DNA of 64,000 nucleotides from Physcomitrium patens (taxonomy: Eukaryota; Streptophyta; Bryopsida; Funariales; Funariaceae), in assembly GCF_000002425.4 (NCBI RefSeq), contig NC_037269.1, positions 5,264,784 to 5,328,783 on the forward strand. Reading direction: 5' to 3'. Below the pieces are notes generated by a model. The model was not told the origin of the DNA, made no database searches, and saw only the letters and a list, made by a program, of their open reading frames with translations. Made by a program: the position numbers and the translations under genes. Below, one piece after another: positions 46,735-56,995 of the stretch; position 1 is the stretch's first letter; every line of letters begins with the position of its first letter.

Positions 46735-47231
46735 TGTAATGTTGACACATAGAAATAGATAGTCAAAACCATAGAAGTTTCTATAATTGAGGTTATATTA
46801 ATGGACTATGTAGGATCTATCATAGAATATTTTAAAAAGAATTTAGAGTAATTATTTGAGTATGACCTACAATAGAACCTTCTAGAAGGAGTTTAAGATA
46901 GTTATCTAAGACGGGTCTATTATTTAGGAGCATTTTAGAAAGTCTAAGGTGGTAGAATAAAGTATAAATAGGATTGGCTAAGGTCATTTGAGGCATGTAG
47001 TTAGATATGGCTTTAGACCTTTTTTTCTTAATATAATTAGATTTTATAATTTCTTATTTTTTTGTTTTATTTTAATTCCAATTGGTCAGTTTTGTCTTCC
47101 ATATTTCATTTTGTTTATTTCTATTCAATTTTATTGTAGTCTAGTTTGTCTTACTTTGTAATGAGGTTTTATACTGCTATAGATTAGAAGGATCTTAGAT
47201 ATTTAAGATAGACTAGTTCTATTTTAAAAGT
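46735..47231 (+). repeat. G2 3' LTR
   Basis: Starts TGTAATGTTGACACATAG after a purine-rich stretch (ATAAGAGGGTATAAATAAG); ends just before the duplication ATATT. Confidence 0.65.
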
Positions 47232-47236
47232 ATATT

Positions 47237-47434
47237 GCAACCTCTAATATGAAATGAAATTTTTTTGTAAAGAAGGATAATCTACTTTCTTTAAGAAAAA
47301 TATGAGTATTAGAAAATAAGATTGCTTATTTAAAGATAAGTAGTCCGCAACCTTCAAAATACAATAATAGAATTTGAATAATCTATTCACTTTTAAAACA
47401 AGACAAAAACAATAAGTCTTCACTCTTGTCAAAT
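47237..47434 (-). other. W 5' leader with self-priming PBS
   Basis: Leader between PBS and gag, separated from gag by G2. The PBS in the element's sense is TTGACAAGAGT (plus strand ACTCTTGTCAA at 47422-47432), two bases from the LTR. The leader matches those of V and Z (GGTTGCGGA(C/T)TA block). Confidence 0.65.
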
Positions 47435-47977
47435 TATCAAGGACATGAATCTTGAAGAAAGAAAATTCTCAATATACTCTTGTCTCATTGAAAAAAACTA
47501 AAAAATCACTTAAATATGATATAATATTGAATTAGAATACCTATTGTCAAAAACAAGAAGACTAGAAAGTCTTGAAATAAGACTAAGGACTAGACAAGCA
47601 TTGATAGGAGTAAAAAAGGCTTCACTCTTGCCTCTATATATACTCTTAATTAGGAGCTATGTGGCGATGTCCAATAGGACTTCTAAACTATGTTGACTTT
47701 ACAAAACACATATCTTAACTTGTAAGGCAAGTTTTTTATATGTATGCTATATCGTTAGCTTATTTTACAAGTTACAAATACATGATTAAGTTGTTGATCA
47801 AGTTTCTACCTATCAATCAATTAAAAATACATGTAAAATCAAAGAAGTATCTATGAAGCTTTTAAGAAGCTTTTTTAGAAGATATTATGAAATTAATTTA
47901 TTTTTATTTAATTTTATTTATTTCTACCTAATCATATAGATATATATATTAAACTATGTATGTATATGTGTATGACA
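47435..47977 (-). repeat. W 5' LTR
   Basis: 543 bases; minus-strand start TGTCATACACATATAC at 47977, end TTGATA at 47435. Shares the CTTAAAAGCTTCATAGAT and CCTATTGG blocks with V's 5' LTR; these are absent from both 3' LTRs. Confidence 0.85.
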
Positions 47978-48690
47978 ATGTCTAGCTTGAGCACTCACTT
48001 ATTTTAAAGGTAGTCAAAGATATAAGATTTTTTAAATCATTTAGTAATGATGTCAAGTTTGAGTACTTACTTATATCAAAGGTAGTCAATGATATGAGAT
48101 GGCCAAATTCATTAAGCAATAATATCAAACTTGAGCACCAACTTGTAAAAAAGATAGTCAAAGGTATGAAATTTCTCAAATCAATTGGCAATGATGTTAA
48201 ATTTTAATGCCTATTTTTATAAAATATTTTTAAAGATATCAAATTGCTTAAGTCATTTGGCAATGAAGTCAAGCTTGAGTACAAATTTATATTTAAAGTA
48301 ATTAAAGACATAAAATTACTTAATTCAATTAAAAATAATATCAAGCTTATGTATTTACTTATTCCTAAGATCACAAAATCGTAAGATTGATTAATTCATT
48401 TGATAATAATTTCAAGCTTTTGTAATCACTTATATCAAAGATATTTAAATATTTAGAATTATCTATTTTATTTGGCATTAATGTCAAGCTTTTAAATCAC
48501 ATATATCAAAGGTAATCAAAGTAAGAAGATTTTTTATTGATTTTGGTAATAATCTTAATCCTATATAATCTTCCAAATTTAGTATCTTTAAAGAAGTCAT
48601 ATATTGTAATTTATTTGGTAATGTGAATAAATTTAAGCATCCCTCTAAGTCTACTTTTACTAATATAAAGTTTAAAGAATGAATCTGAAA
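47978..48690 (-). pseudogene. LRR array, upstream part, of the PNL-type gene
   Basis: About ten 24-residue repeats. Anchors at 47979, 48051, 48123, 48195, 48267, 48339, 48411 (72 apart), then 48482 and 48553 (71, a one-base deletion). The best minus-strand frame (48191-47982) reads SLILLLNEFGHLISLTTF..SNLTSLLNDLKNLISLTTF. Continues in register with the array left of W. Expected role: ligand or self-inhibition surface of the receptor. Confidence 0.85.
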
Positions 48691-49289
48691 TTTTTTTCTT
48701 TAAAAGAAGAATTTTTTAATTTTTAGATATTTAAATTTTTAAAATTTTTCTAAACTTCTTTTTTATGTAGTATTTTCAATTTTTTATGTGTTAATTCTTC
48801 TTTTAATTTGTATTGTTATGACATATCTAGTAAAAAAAAATTAAACTATAATAACACTTTACCAATACAAAAAATATGATCAATATTTTTTTAACAATAT
48901 TTGGTACAAAAATACTAATATTACAACTTAAAAATTTAAGTGATGGTAAAAAAAACACCTCTTATTTTATTAATATTATTATTTTTTATTATTTTAAAAC
49001 AATCCCTCCAACTATAAACCAATATAATTAAATTCACAAAAAGTTAGAATTTTTATATTAGTAATTTACTTAATATACATAAAAATTTAAATTCAATATA
49101 AGATTAAATTCCATAATAACATTATATCAAAATATATCTAAAAAAGTATAATAAAAATATTATAATATAAAGATAATATTTTGTTTTATTATTATTAGTT
49201 TTTTATATGATATTTAGATGATAATTAAAAAATATATCTTATTTGATAATCCATAAAATGGATTTGCATTCAATTTCTATATTTCTAAA
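48691..49289. other. Decayed region between NBS and LRR
   Basis: On the minus strand this should be the ARC and linker part of the gene. Short pieces such as LYEKNIANRG and KKYIFEHN are visible just below 49330, nothing secure after that. Confidence 0.35.
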
Positions 49290-49740
49290 TTCTACATTAT
49301 GCTCAAATATATATTTTTTTAATTATTGGCCCCTATTTGCAATATTTTTTTCATAGAGACACATTACTATACAAAAAACAACATATGTCTACATTTTTTT
49401 TTTTTCTTCATCTTTCAAATTTTCAAAGCTTATTCTTAAAAAAATTTGAGCTTCCTTAAGATTTCTTGATTTTGGTTGGACTTTCAATTTTTTTAAAATA
49501 TTGCAAGAAGTAGTTTAACAATCACCATTGCTTTCAATGCACTCAACAAAGTATGAAGTCTTGTACATATATTTCACATCATTCAATGTGGTCTTTACTA
49601 TTATAGTCTTACCTATTCTACCTATATCAATAAGATATAATGTCTTTATTTTATTTGTACATTGTTGTCTTATTTGTGATAAATATTGTACTCTAAAAAA
49701 TATTTTTTTATTAAATAAATTAACTTATAATTAGAAAATT
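49290..49740 (-). pseudogene. NBS (NB-ARC) remnant of the PNL-type gene
   Basis: Minus strand. P-loop region LIDIGRIGKTIIVKT (coding near 49640-49590) corresponds to the GMGGIGKTT-type Walker A, with two Gly lost by G-to-A change but GKT kept. It is followed by YFVECIES and, after a stop, CNILKKLKVQPK (near 49500), then directly by LRISFENLKDEEKK (near 49430), a segment normally found after GLPLA. The kinase-2, RNBS-B/C and GLPLA motifs are therefore deleted. NB-ARC binds and hydrolyses ATP as a switch in immune receptors; this copy cannot. Confidence 0.7.
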
Positions 49741-50079
49741 TACTTGTAAATTAAATATAAAATAAAATGATGTATCTACTATATTTTAACCTAGTCTTAT
49801 TAACTTATAGTAAGACTCATAATATAGCTTATAATAAGGCATTTGAACATCATTTTAGCATAAAAAATATATATATGAATATAAAATACTATCATTATAA
49901 TTAATTCAATACATATTCTCTATAATTTTAGTATAAATAATATTAATAGAAACTTCGTATATAAATGCTAAATTTCTATATTTTGATGATGATTGTTTTG
50001 TGATGCTCCAAAATTTGGTGTAATTTTTATATCATTTTTAATTTTTAAAAATAAAAAATTTTAATAAGTTCAATCTTTG
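49741..50079. other. Region between kinase and NBS, no motif readable
   Basis: If kinase and NBS belong to one gene this is the linker or an intron. AT-rich, with stops in all minus-strand frames. Confidence 0.35.
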
Positions 50080-50356
50080 ATAAATATATGCAAACTTTGG
50101 TCGATACAAAAGATTCAACCTCCAATATTCTTAGATGAGTTCAATGAAGTCAATAAAATTTGAAGGTAAATTTGGTATTTCACCTATTTTTAATTTATTC
50201 TAATATCTCTTCAATGTCACAAACATCATAAAATGAATCTTTTTTGGAAATAAATTTAAAACATGTCATTTCAAATGAGTGAATATCAACTTCAAAAAGA
50301 CATGATGTAATTTTTTGAGATCTATTTTTTAATGCTTCAAAAGCTACATATCTATA

Positions 50357-50421
<65 letters not shown>

Positions 50422-50841
50422 ATTTTTAGAGGCTTTTGAATTACTTCCAACTTCAATCTTGGACATTCTAAAATCAATCACTTTCACAATAGCATATTAA
50501 TTGATCTTATTCATGCCCTTTCATTCTCCAATATTAACCAAAATAATTTTAGGCTTTAGATCACAATGTACAAAATGCATATCATACAAATAAAATATTT
50601 TTTTTCTTCTTCCAAATTATTTCTCAAATTATTTTGCATCAATCTTACTTTAATATAAAAATATTCTTTTTTATCTTCTATTACAAAAGATTTAATACTT
50701 CCATTGATACTAACTTTTATTACAAAATAATATGTTATCAAATTAGAATAGCTTAAAATTTCTAATTTATTCACTTCTTCAATAAACATTTCATTAAGTT
50801 TAATATTTATTTATATTTAGTTACATACACAATTCCCAATA
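50080..50841 (-). pseudogene. Protein kinase domain, C-terminal two thirds, of the PNL-type gene
   Basis: Minus strand, from 50841 down: helix C (FIEEVNKLEILSYSNLITYY, frame starting 50789), hinge region (EKEYFYIK.. LMQNNLRNNLEEEKK), catalytic loop HFVHCDLKP (about 50580-50550; the Asn after KP is changed to Ile), VIDFRMSK for DFG (about 50480-50457; Gly to Arg by G-to-A), then the activation loop, replaced by a microsatellite (50360-50421), then YVAFEALKNRSQKITS (APE position) and the C-lobe MTCFKFISKKDSFYDV and FYDVCDIEEILE (about 50330-50190), with frameshifts to about 50080. Ser/Thr-type kinase; catalytically dead as written. Cut at 50841 by V; the upstream part lies at 56541. Confidence 0.8.
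50360..50421. repeat. (TA)n(GA)n compound microsatellite in the kinase activation loop
   Basis: About 37 bases of TA followed by 25 of GA, located exactly between the DFG and APE regions of the kinase remnant. Confidence 0.9.
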
Positions 50842-51379
50842 TATCACAAATATACATATATAGACTAATGAACACCTATATGATTAAATAGAAATAGGTA
50901 TAAATAAATAAAAATAAATTAATTTCATAATACCTTCTTGAAAAGAATCTTAAAAGCTTCATAGATATTTCTTTGACTTTACATGTATTTATGGTTGATT
51001 GGTAGGTAGAAACTTGGTCAACAAGTTAATCAAATATTGCTAGATTATAGAATAAGTTAACTATGTAGCACACATATAAAAAGTTGACTTGCTAGTTAAG
51101 ATACATGTCTTGCAAAGTCAACATAGTTTAGAGGTCCTATTGGTCATTGCCATGAAGCTCCTAATGAAGAGTATATAAAGAAGCAAGAGTGAAGCCTTCT
51201 TTATTCCTATCAATGCATGTCTAATCTTTAGTCTTCTTTCAAGACATTCTAGTCTTTTTGTTTTTGGCAATGGCCATTCTAGTTTAATATTATATCATCT
51301 TCGAGTGAATTTCTAGTTCTTTTTAATGAGACTAGAGTGTATTCACTATCTTCTTTCTTCAAGATATATACACTTGAAA
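50842..51379 (+). repeat. V 5' LTR
   Basis: 538 bases, TATCACAAATATAC..CACTTGAAA (both ends decayed). Grouped with W's 5' LTR by CTTAAAAGCTTCATAGAT, TAGGTAGAAACTTG and CCTATTGG. Confidence 0.8.
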
Positions 51380-51381
51380 AT

Positions 51382-51392
51382 TTGACAAAAAT
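51382..51392 (+). promoter_or_regulatory. V primer-binding site (decayed)
   Basis: TTGACAAAAAT, differing from the family TTGACAAGAGT by two G-to-A changes. Confidence 0.5.
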
Positions 51393-51624
51393 AAAGACTT
51401 ATTATTTTTATCTTATTTTAAAAATGGATAGGTTATCCAACTTCTATTGTTATATTTTGAAGGTTGCGGACTACCTATCTTTAAATAAGCAATCTTATTT
51501 TTTAATACTGATATTTTTTTAAAAGATATGGATAATCTTACTTTATATAAATTTTTATTTGATATTAGGGATTACAAATTACTTTTATCAAATTAAAGTT
51601 TTTAAATTCGTTTGAATTGTCTAT

Positions 51625-52600
51625 AAAAGAAAAGATTATGGATGATACTCTCAACAAAAGTGAGCGTAGATTTGCAACTATAGTAAATCTTCATGAGCTT
51701 GTCAACACTCTAAGAGTAGAAATCTTACATATTCTCAATAAAAAATCATAGAGGTACTATTCCTATGCCTATTGAAAAAGTTCAGAGTCTGTGATAAGAA
51801 ATTGTACAATTGAAGGAAGCAAGTAGATCGACCTCATGACCAAATCCAAGGAATTTTACTTATACAAGTATAATAGAGACAAAGATTAGTATGCATGAGA
51901 AGTTTGATGGAATAAGATCAATATTTTGAGGATTTTTGCAACAGCTCAAGCTCTATTTAAGGTTGCATGTCTTTGAATATCTCAATATATTTACTTTAGT
52001 TGGATTTATAGGTGCATTTCTATCAAGAAGTGCTTTTTTTTGGTTTGCATCTTCAATGGAAAAGGATTTATAACTCCTTTATGATTTGAATTCATTCTTA
52101 GAAGTATTTATAGCTACATTTATCGAAAGAGTAATAGAGACCAAGTTCTTATCTTTACGACAAAGATCATGGTCAGCCATCATATATATTGATAAATTCC
52201 AAAAGCTTATTTGTGATATAGATAGAAATTACAAAGCCCTTATCAGTCAATTTCAATATGAATTGAAGGATAAAGTTAAAGATTTATTATTGATAATATC
52301 AAAGATAGAATCTTTGAAATAATTTATTACTTAAGCTATTACATACGATAATTGATTATTTGAAAGATGCCTAAAATAAAAACTTGACTAAGGATGAATA
52401 AATCAAACAATGATGGTAGCTCTCAAGTTTTCAAAAACTCATTCATCAAGGCCAAAACGAATGCATATTGATATGATACATTTTAAATCCCTCACAGATT
52501 AAGAAAAGACTTGATGATGTCAACAGGGCTTATGCTTATATTGTAGAGAAGCTAAACACATTCTTCAATATTGTCTGAAGAAATAATACAACTACTAAAT
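51625..52600 (+). pseudogene. V gag
   Basis: Best segment 52086-52322 (MNSFLEVFIATFIERVIETK.. RQRSWSAIIYIDKF.. DRNYKALISQFQYELKD), almost the same as W's. The N-terminal segment (about 51640-51790) has NKSERRFAT and ELVNTLRVEI. The zinc-knuckle region near 52530-52580 is readable as LYCREAKHILQYC (C-x2-C-x4-H-x4-C intact). Stops between segments. Confidence 0.75.
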
Positions 52601-55440
52601 AAAAAGCATGGTTGCCAAAAAAGATGGTGTATTAAAAAATAAGTTTTTCTAGCTACAATAAGAATTCTGCAGCTAGAATCATACGTAATTTCTAGCAAAG
52701 ATCATATTCTTTCTTCAAATCCCTCACCTTATTTTACAATAGAAGTTTATTTAGGACCAAAACATCACAAAGTCTTAGCTTTATTAGATTTAGAAGCCTC
52801 AACTTCTTTTATAGTCAAAGTTTTTGTCAAAAAATAAGAAATATTATAGGTCAAAAAAATTAAACCTGTACATGTAGAAGTCATAGATGGTTATTTGCTA
52901 TCTTTTAGAGATATTATCCATAAAACTGTTCTTTTTAGATGTAGCAATTAAAGATCATAATAGCATAGTAATATTTAATATAATAAGATCTCTATCTAAT
53001 CCAATTATTTTAGAATTATCTTGGTTAGAAAAATATAATCTTCAATAGATTAGATTTTTCATAACCTTAATTTTTTTGATATTTTAATCTAAAATCTTAT
53101 TAGTCAAGTAAAAATATATAAGTGTAATATATCCAAATCCTTATTAATAAGTATAAGAGCTTTCATGCATGCGACAAAAGAAAGGTCATTATTTATTATA
53201 TACGCCATGCCTATTTTTGATGGTAGAAAGATATCAAGTAATATTCCTAGCTAATATCAAGATTTTTATGATGTTATAAAAAAAATACAGATATTCTTCT
53301 AAGATATTATCCTTATGATTGTTCCATCAATCTTCAAGAAGAAGCTAAACCACTATTTGGACCAATCTAAAGCCGATCATAAAATAAGTTGGCTACACTC
53401 AAGGAATAAATTGATGAGAAGTTGGCTAAGAATTTTATAAATCATTTTTAATCTCTACTTGGGACTCTTATCTTATTTGTGAAGAAAAAAAAAATAGATC
53501 TTTGTAGATATATGAGGATTATTGAGTACTCAATAAGATTACCATAAAAAATAAGTATATTCTATCTTTAAAAAAAATTATAGAATTAAATGCATCAAGC
53601 TTTGCTTAAAAGGCAATATTATCAAAAATGGAAGAAGATGAAAAACTCCATCTGTTAGCTTTTTCTTTCAAAAAACTTTTAACAACCAAGATTAATTATG
53701 AGATCAATGACAAAAAACTCCTTGTAATCATGGATTTATTTCTAAAATGTCATCATTATTTAGAAGATGCCTTAAATCTTATCATTGTATATATAAATCA
53801 CAAGAATCTTGAATACTTCATATTGAGTCATGTTTTGAATCATCATCAAGCTTGTTGGAGCATGTCTTTATCAAGATTTGATTTCAAGATCACAAATCAA
53901 CTCAAAAATAATAAGATTTTTTGCACGCCCTTTCTAAATATTCTTATCTTGTACCAAAAGAAAGAAATGTATCTTTTCATCGACAAAGAATAATTATCTT
54001 AAACCCAAAGCATTTTCACCTTCAAGTAATAAAATCAACATTGACTATTAATTCAACTTTTATTAAGCAAATTCAATCATGTATGTCTTTTAATTCTTTT
54101 GTTAATGATATCAAGAATAATTCTTCTAAGTCTCATGATACTTCTAAGTTCAAATTCAAGAACAACTTATTATATTTTGAAGGACGATCATACATTTGAG
54201 AAGTTGGGGCACAACTACATATTCTTTAAATTTGTTGTAACTTTCCAACAGCCAAATATTTTGAATACAAAAAGACTTTAGAGCTAATATTAAGAGATTT
54301 TTGATGGTCTAAAATATGAAAGGTAGTCAAGGACTTTATACTATCATATGATATTTATTTAAGATCCAAAACTCCTCACCATTGACCTTATGGACTTCTT
54401 CAGTTATTACCTATTATAAAAATACCATGGTCTTCCATTTCTATGGATTTTATCATAGATCTTTAAGTCTTAGATTTGTATGATTGTATATTTGTGATAG
54501 AAAATCATTTTACAAAGATGGCATATTTTGTATCATGTATAAAATCTATTACACATGAAAAAATGGCTGAGCTTTTCTTTGACAACATCTATCACTATTG
54601 TAGATTATCTAAAGATATTATATTAGATAAAAGAACTCAATTTATATGTAGATTTTAAAAAACTCTTTTCATCCTCAAATTGATAGAAAAATAGTTGGGT
54701 GAATTAAATTTTGGAGCAATGCTTAAGGTATACTATCAACTATCATGAAGATGATTGAACTACTCTTTTACCATTGATAAAGTTTACATATAATAATTTG
54801 ATACATTCTTCCATTCAACAAACACCTTTCTTTATCAATTATGGTTATCATCCATACCTTGATACTTTTGACTTTTTAAAATTTAATAATCTTATAGTAA
54901 AAGATTTGACAAAACGTTCAACAAAGCTACATGAAACAATGAAGGTATACTTAAAGAAAGCTTAAGAACAAGAAAAGATTAATATAAATATCTATTATAA
55001 GAAACAATTATAATTCAATGTACATGATAAGATATGGTTACTTTGTCACAATATCAAGACTACTTATCCTTGTGACAAATTGGATTATCATAGGCTTGGG
55101 CCTTTTCTTACTAGTGAACAAATCAATCCTATTCCTTATCAATTATATCTATTGGAATCTATGAAGATCCATCTTCTATTTCACGTATCTCTTCTTGAGC
55201 CATATAAGACAATAAATATCTTAAGAAGAAGATAAATGTCACTTTCTCCTATAGAAGTGGATAATAATCAAAAGTTTGAAGTGGAAGAAGTCTTAGATTT
55301 AAGGTGGCATTGAAATAGGTTAAAATATCTTGTTCATTGGCATAGATATGATATTAGTGAATGCACATGGGAGCCAACAAAGAATCTTATAAATATAGTA
55401 AAATAATTGAAGCTTTTCATTAATAATATCTATCAAAATC
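52601..55440 (+). pseudogene. V pol: protease, deleted RT, RNase H, integrase, chromodomain
   Basis: Protease (52730-52960; active site changed to LDLEAS). The RT N-terminal segment (53390-53560, to the DYxxLNKI region) then jumps at about 53575 into RNase H (KLHLLAFSFKKL, 53640; NHKNLEYFIL, 53795), so fingers/palm including YxDD are deleted. Integrase 54060-54980 (YDCIFVIENHFTKMAYF 54476; [13 protein letters not shown] 54792). Chromodomain about 55260-55400 (FEVEEVLDLRWH, VHWHRYDISE, WEPTKNL). Dead copy. Confidence 0.8.
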
Positions 55441-55541
55441 AAAATGAAGAATAACAATTTTTTTTTATAAAAGAAACAAGATCCATGAAAGATAACATTC
55501 TACCTTCTATCATTTTTTGTAGCTCATGTATATTTGTGACA

Positions 55542-55772
55542 CTAAAGAGATGAAGAATCAATAACCAATAGATTCAAATCAAGAGCTTTCATTTGCTCAC
55601 TTACAAAATGAGACATTGTGATTGTGACAACCTTCAAGATGACGTAATTGAGATGAAGATCTTCAAAAATAACATGTCCTTCCTTGAATAAATGGCAAGA
55701 AATAATGTATTTGGTATCATGACCTTGAAAGAGACTCTTGATATTTGGTGATTTTATTAGAGATAGAAACAA
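55542..55772 (-). CDS. Antisense open frame in V 3' region (76 residues)
   Basis: Same frame as in W, X and Y copies; starts MFLSLIKSPNIKSLF, contains HLFKEGHVIFEDLHLNYV. Differs from the W frame at few residues. Confidence 0.35.
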   Translation of the reverse strand: MFLSLIKSPNIKSLFQGHDTKYIISCHLFKEGHVIFEDLHLNYVILKVVTITMSHFVSEQMKALDLNLLVIDSSSL

Positions 55773-56012
55773 CTCCTAACAATATTCCAAATGTTTTATT
55801 TGAAAGAAGCTACAAAGATTTCAACAACAATAAAATAATAGGGTGGACTTTCCACCTTGATATAGGACACCATCAATGGCTAAAAAGACCTATCAACCAT
55901 CTTTGAAGAAAAAAAAATTAAAATATGTGGCAAATATAATTTGTCATATCTTAGATTTTAACAATATATAATGACCGCTCCTCATAGAACTCATCTTTGG
56001 AAGGAATGATAA

Positions 56013-56540
56013 TGTCATAGATATATGTATATACTCTAATAAATATCTATATATTTATGTAGAAGTAGGTAAAAATAAATAAAAATAGATTAATTTTATA
56101 ATACCTTCTAGAAAAGCTTCCTAGATGTTGTTTTGATTTTACATACATTTATAATTGATCGGTAGGTTAGAAACTTGGTCAATAAATTAACCATGTATTG
56201 ATAGCTTATAAAATAAGTTAATTATGTGGCACACATATAAAAACTTGCCTTACAAGTTAAGATATGTGTCTTGCAAATTCAACATGTTTTAGAAGTCCTA
56301 TAGAATATTGCCACGGATCTCTTAGTTAAGAATATATATGGAGGCAAGAATGAAGCATTCTTTACTCTTGTCAATGCCTTTCTAGTCCTTAATCTTGTTT
56401 CAAGACTTTCTAGTTTTCTTTTTTTTGGCAACAACCATTCTAGTTCGATATTATATTATCTTTGAGTGACTTTTTAATTCTTTTTAGTAAGATAAGAGTG
56501 TATTAAAGATTTTCTTTCTTCAAGATTTATATCCTTCATA
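56013..56540 (+). repeat. V 3' LTR
   Basis: 528 bases, TGTCATAGATATATG..TATCCTTCATA, preceded by GGAAGGAATGATAA. By eye nearly identical to W's 3' LTR. Confidence 0.85.
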
Positions 56541-56995
56541 CAACTACTATGATTTGTAAACTTCATTATAATTTCTTTCATTTGTACATTGTGTGATTTC
56601 AAGACTCTTTGTATCAAATGATAGTTTAATTTTGTCCATTTTTCCACCTTTTATGCAAAGTTAATCTTCCAACCTTTGTAATAGATGCTTTTTCAATCCA
56701 TAATATTCAAAATCTTCTTCACCATTTGCATGGATCAATCTCTCGTGTAGAGATTTAATATGCTCTTGGACTTCATCATATGTTGCAACATTAAAAGTAA
56801 CAAAGGAGTTATCTTCAACTTTGTTAGATAATGCTTTGGAAGCATATTACTTGCTATATAATAATAATATTTTAAATCCAAAATTAATTCTCTAAATATC
56901 TCCTTGTTATTTAATTAGACAAGAGCATCTTCAAACTAATTTGATTTTTTATAATGTCCTACTATGAGCTGAAAATCCTTCCTATCCACTTTTAG
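56541..56995 (-). pseudogene. N-terminal region and kinase start of the PNL-type gene
   Basis: Minus strand: LFLLKVDRKDFQLIVGHYKK, then FEDALV.LNNKEIFRELILD, YIASNMLPKHYLTK (about 56990-56840), frameshift, then NSFVTFNVATYDEVQEHIKS and LHERLIHANGEEDFEYYGLK (about 56810-56700), a stop, IKGGKMDKIKLSFDTKS and ERNYNEVYKS (about 56660-56550), ending at the V insertion. Helical, unknown function, followed by the beginning of the kinase N-lobe (YKS-W-G position). The acidic/helical region before the kinase fits what I know of moss PNL-type proteins, but this is from memory of the class, not a search. Confidence 0.7.

Larger units (their letters stand above)
39941..47231 (+). mobile_element. Retroelement G2: a second Ty3/gypsy family, nested in W
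   Basis: LTRs 39941-40486 and 46735-47231, about 500-545 bases, starting TGTA, with TATAAAAAGG/TATAAATAGG promoter regions near 40218 and 46963. Perfect duplication ATATT (39936-39940 and 47232-47236) inside W's leader. Internal order gag, protease, RT, RNase H, integrase, chromodomain-like region; split by repeat R copy b in the integrase. Unrelated in LTR and only distantly in pol to the X/Y/Z/V/W family. LTR ends and exact edges are less certain than for the other elements. Confidence 0.75.
14165..47977 (-). mobile_element. Retroelement W and everything nested inside it (33.8 kb)
   Basis: Chromodomain Ty3/gypsy element on the minus strand: 3' LTR 14165-14692, 5' LTR 47435-47977. Flanking sequence is LRR coding DNA on both sides, with target-site duplication AATGT (47978-47982) and AATA(T) (14160-14165; one G-to-A change, one T shared or lost at the LTR edge). 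W's internal region is split by two insertions: Z (17442-37539, TSD ATAGT/ATAAT) in the RT, and G2 (39941-47231, TSD ATATT/ATATT) in the leader between PBS and gag. W itself is therefore about 6 kb. Confidence 0.85.
50842..56540 (+). mobile_element. Retroelement V (chromovirus) inserted in the kinase domain
   Basis: 5' LTR 50842-51379, 3' LTR 56013-56540; gag and pol in plus orientation, opposite to the host gene. The kinase reading continues across it: minus-strand ..NEVYKS..L on the right and LGIVYVTK on the left. Flanking pentamers AGTTG and TATTG (minus strand) are compatible with a degenerate 5-base duplication. RT is largely deleted. Closely related to W. Confidence 0.85.
13690..56995 (-). 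pseudogene. Kinase-NBS-LRR (PNL-type) immune receptor gene, broken
   Basis: Overall entry for one minus-strand locus whose pieces are listed separately. In transcriptional order: N-terminal helical region and start of the kinase (56995-56541), chromovirus V, rest of the kinase (50841-50080), NBS (49740-49290), LRR (48690-47978), the W nest, more LRR (14164-13690). Kinase-NBS-LRR proteins are a class described in mosses; NBS-LRR proteins are intracellular immune receptors. The pieces share one strand, are in the expected order, and, with V and W removed, lie within about 4 kb, so I infer one gene. Against this, kinase and NBS-LRR could be two neighbouring genes. Stops, frameshifts and internal deletions occur in every part; not functional. 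The 5' end is not identified. Confidence 0.65.
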
